Of a stretch of 45,571 nucleotides of DNA, positions 43,763-45,571 are shown piece after piece. The notes under the pieces are model-generated. The model saw nothing but the letters and a program-made list of their open reading frames with translations, was not told the origin of the DNA and made no database searches. The translations under genes were made by a program, and so were the position numbers. Every line of letters starts with the position of its first letter. The first letter of the stretch is position 1. The stretch spans positions 1 through 45,571 of the forward strand of contig CAMMBV010000029.1 of the NCBI GenBank assembly GCA_946494335.1. The letters are read 5' to 3'. The stretch comes from an uncultured Ruminococcus sp. (GTDB taxonomy: Bacteria; Bacillota; Clostridia; Lachnospirales; Lachnospiraceae).

Positions 43763-43790
43763 ATAATAGATGCAAAAATAATTGTTGTAA
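43763..43790 (-). promoter_or_regulatory. Promoter of the AraC-type regulator
   Basis: On the minus strand TTACAA (43790-43785) and TATTAT (43768-43763) are 16 bases apart. The leader would be only about 12 bases, enough for TGAGG before the ATG at 43743. Confidence 0.4.
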
Positions 43791-43813
43791 CTGTCTTATG
43801 ATCTCATTATAAT
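43785..43813 (+). promoter_or_regulatory. Promoter of galK
   Basis: TTGTAA (43785-43790) and a consensus TATAAT (43808-43813) with a 17-base spacer. The same hexamer read backwards is the -35 box of the AraC-type gene, so the two promoters overlap. Confidence 0.65.
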
Positions 43814-43849
43814 CATAAAAAAAGAAAAGTCAACGAGAGGAGAAGGGAT

Positions 43850-45142
43850 ATGAAAGCAACGGAGGTTAAGGAACTGGTAAAGCATGTGAAAAATGAAAAA
43901 ATGGTACAGCTTTTCACCCAGATGTATGGAGAGAGCCGGGTGGAGGAAAACGCGAAGCGGTATGAGATGGTGGCGGAAGGTTTCGTAAAGGAGTTCGGCG
44001 ATAAAGAGTTTGAATTTTTCTCTGCTCCCGGAAGAACGGAGATCGGTGGAAACCATACGGATCACAACCATGGAAAGATTCTGGCCGGCAGCGTACATCT
44101 GGACTGCGTGGCAGCCGCAGCGCCCAACGGCACCAATACGGTGAAGCTGATCAGTGAGACGTATCATCAGTACCTGACGGTGGATCTGGATCACCTGGAG
44201 CCCATGGAGAAAACCACAGGGACAGAGCCGCTGCTGAGAGGCATTTTCGCGGGCCTGAAAAACCGCGGCATGAAGGTGGAAGGCTTTGACGCTTATGTGA
44301 CCAGCAACGTGATCGGCGGCGCGGGCGTCAGCTCCTCCGCATCCTTTGAGATGCTGGTGTGCGTGATGGTGGATTATCTGTTCAACGGCGGAAAGCGGGA
44401 CATGGTTACCTATGCCAAAGCGGGACAGTATGCGGAGAACAAATACTGGATGAAAGGCTCCGGCCTGCTGGATCAGCTGGCCTGTGCCGTGGGAGGCATC
44501 ATCACCATTGATTTCGCGGACATTGAAAATCCCAGCATCCGGGAGGTAAACTGCAATTTCGATGAGCTGGGCTACGATCTGGTGATCGTAAATACCGGAA
44601 AAGGCCATGCGGATCTGTCGGCGGAATATTCCGCGGTTCCCAATGAGATGAAGGCGGTTGCCCGGTATTTCGGAAAAGAAGTGCTGCAGCAGGTGGATGA
44701 GGACGCTGTCATTGAAAATGTTCAGGCCATCCGCAAGGCGGCCGGTGACCGGGCGGTGCTGAGAGCGTTCCATTTCTTTGAGGAGAACAAACGGGTGGAC
44801 GCACAGATGAAGGCGCTGGAAGAGAAGGATTTCGACACCTTCTTCCGGAAAGTTACTGAGTCCGGAGATTCCTCCTGGAAATGGCTGCAGAACTGCTACT
44901 GCAACGAGACACCCGATGAACAGTCCATCACGGTGGCGCTGGCCCTCACCAAACTGTACCTGGATAAAATTGGCTGCGGCGTCTGCCGTGTACACGGCGG
45001 CGGATTTGCCGGTGTCATCGCCGCATTCCTTCCGAAAGACAAAACGGCAGGATACGCCGAATACATCAACAAGGCGCTGGGAGATGGCTCCGCTTATGTG
45101 ATGCACATCCGCCCGCAGGGCGCTATCCGGGTAGAACTGTAA
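43850..45142 (+). CDS. galK: Galactokinase
   Basis: This 430-residue GHMP kinase carries the galactokinase signature GRTEIGGNHTDHNHG (about residues 62-76). The phosphate-binding loop is GGAGVSSSAS, and a C-terminal HGGGFAGVIAAF segment is present. It phosphorylates galactose to galactose 1-phosphate in the cytoplasm, the entry to the Leloir pathway. GAGGAGAAGGG precedes ATG 43850. An AraC-type regulator is divergent. galT and galE are not adjacent in the visible part. The length is a little above the usual 380-400 because of an N-terminal helical extension. Confidence 0.93.
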   Translation: MKATEVKELVKHVKNEKMVQLFTQMYGESRVEENAKRYEMVAEGFVKEFGDKEFEFFSAPGRTEIGGNHTDHNHGKILAGSVHLDCVAAAAPNGTNTVKLISETYHQYLTVDLDHLEPMEKTTGTEPLLRGIFAGLKNRGMKVEGFDAYVTSNVIGGAGVSSSASFEMLVCVMVDYLFNGGKRDMVTYAKAGQYAENKYWMKGSGLLDQLACAVGGIITIDFADIENPSIREVNCNFDELGYDLVIVNTGKGHADLSAEYSAVPNEMKAVARYFGKEVLQQVDEDAVIENVQAIRKAAGDRAVLRAFHFFEENKRVDAQMKALEEKDFDTFFRKVTESGDSSWKWLQNCYCNETPDEQSITVALALTKLYLDKIGCGVCRVHGGGFAGVIAAFLPKDKTAGYAEYINKALGDGSAYVMHIRPQGAIRVEL

Positions 45143-45156
45143 TACCGGAAATATAT

Positions 45157-45183
45157 CGGAAAGAACGCTTCGTGAACTTTCCG
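45157..45183 (+). terminator. Stem-loop after galK
   Basis: CGGAAAG (45157-45163) pairs with CTTTCCG (45177-45183), followed shortly by an AT-rich stretch. A second strong hairpin, CAGGCCGCG-GAAAT-CGCGGCCTG, is at 45238-45260. Neither ends in a proper T-run. The rest of 45261-45510 has no gene I can support. Confidence 0.5.
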
Positions 45184-45514
45184 GTGCTTTAAAAACTTTT
45201 ATAAAAAACCCGGGCTGTACAGAAGGGCTGCCGGCATCAGGCCGCGGAAATCGCGGCCTGTGTGCATGCGGCTGCGGCAAGGAAGGCAAAAGGCCAAGCT
45301 GCCGCGTTTCTGTATGACCCGGGTAAAATTTTTCTTGCTGATGGATGGGAAGTCTGCTATACTGTCCTTACATTTCAAATCATTTGTCCGGTGTTCTCCG
45401 GACAGTTACCCTGTGATAGTTAAAAATGCTGAAAATGGGAGATGCCGGGCGTTGTGTGGCTGGGGTATTTTTGGTATACTTTTCTGGAAGGATACACTGC
45501 TTTTGCATACCGGG

Positions 45515-45559
45515 AGCTCCTAAGCGAAGGGTCGGAGGTTCAAATCCTCTTGTCGACGG
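45515..45559 (+). pseudogene. 3' half of a tRNA-Arg(CCT), possible attachment-site scar
   Basis: The segment begins at the anticodon loop CTCCTAA (45517-45523) and continues through a variable region. It has a correct T arm (GGAGG-TTCAAAT-CCTCT, 45536-45552, one G-U pair) and an acceptor-like end GTCGACG. The bases before the loop do not pair to make an anticodon stem or acceptor and D arms, so the 5' half is missing. Tyrosine integrases often use exactly this half of tRNA-Arg genes, so it may mark the boundary of an element beyond the right edge. Confidence 0.55.
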
Positions 45560-45571
45560 TGGGCATCGGAA

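Noticed and set aside
45260-45523. 87-residue open frame after galK
   Set aside because: No ribosome site, no recognisable product, and it runs into the tRNA-Arg fragment.

Overview
The window looks like chromosomal DNA of a gut-type Clostridia bacterium, most likely Lachnospiraceae. This rests on AGGAGG-type ribosome sites, LAGC lipoproteins, a CUT1 sugar transporter without its own ATPase, and many host- and plant-glycan enzymes (GH2, GH43, GH127). The backbone is moderately to strongly GC-rich. One block, about 24.35-35.97 kb, is conspicuously AT-rich and carries foreign-looking genes.

Layout. 0-3.7 kb: a degenerate 52-bp repeat array, a PrsA/SurA-like lipoprotein, a homocysteine S-methyltransferase-type protein and an ArsR-type regulator. 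3.7-10.4 kb: a sugar-uptake unit (solute-binding lipoprotein, two permeases, a membrane acyltransferase, a GH2 glycosidase). 10.46-10.84 kb: a 52-bp tandem hairpin array running into the start of a Nudix gene. 11.2-13.9 kb: a sugar-phosphate isomerase-like protein, a pyrophosphatase-like protein and an in-frame GrpB-GH43 fusion. 13.9-18.4 kb: an operon of two ABC exporter half-molecules and a glycosyltransferase, followed by a GC-rich run of MATE exporter, O-acetyltransferase, GH127 and a glutaminase-A-like protein.

24.35-35.97 kb: the AT-rich island. It encodes a radical SAM protein, an elongator-type tRNA-Met(CAT) on the opposite strand with a near-consensus promoter, a nucleotidyltransferase-aminotransferase fusion, a phosphoribosyltransferase-like protein, a second-type methionyl-tRNA synthetase, a possible papain-like protein, a glycosyltransferase-PLP decarboxylase fusion and a HAD/NT5C-type phosphatase. 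A near-perfect 986-bp direct repeat of the 3' half of the glutaminase-like gene flanks the island, so island plus one repeat is a 12,598-bp period. I find no integrase or intact transposase inside. I read it as an undescribed tailoring or biosynthetic cluster for a small molecule or glycan. The MetRS/tRNA-Met pair would serve either as a tRNA-dependent biosynthetic step or as target-bypass self-resistance. The function is inference; the gene content and repeats are visible.

37-45.6 kb: an APH-family kinase, a tiny holin-like type I toxin with promoter and terminator, a CydDC-like ABC pair, an MgtC-family protein and an AraC regulator divergent from galactokinase. At the right edge lies what looks like the 3' half of a tRNA-Arg(CCT), a possible attachment-site scar.
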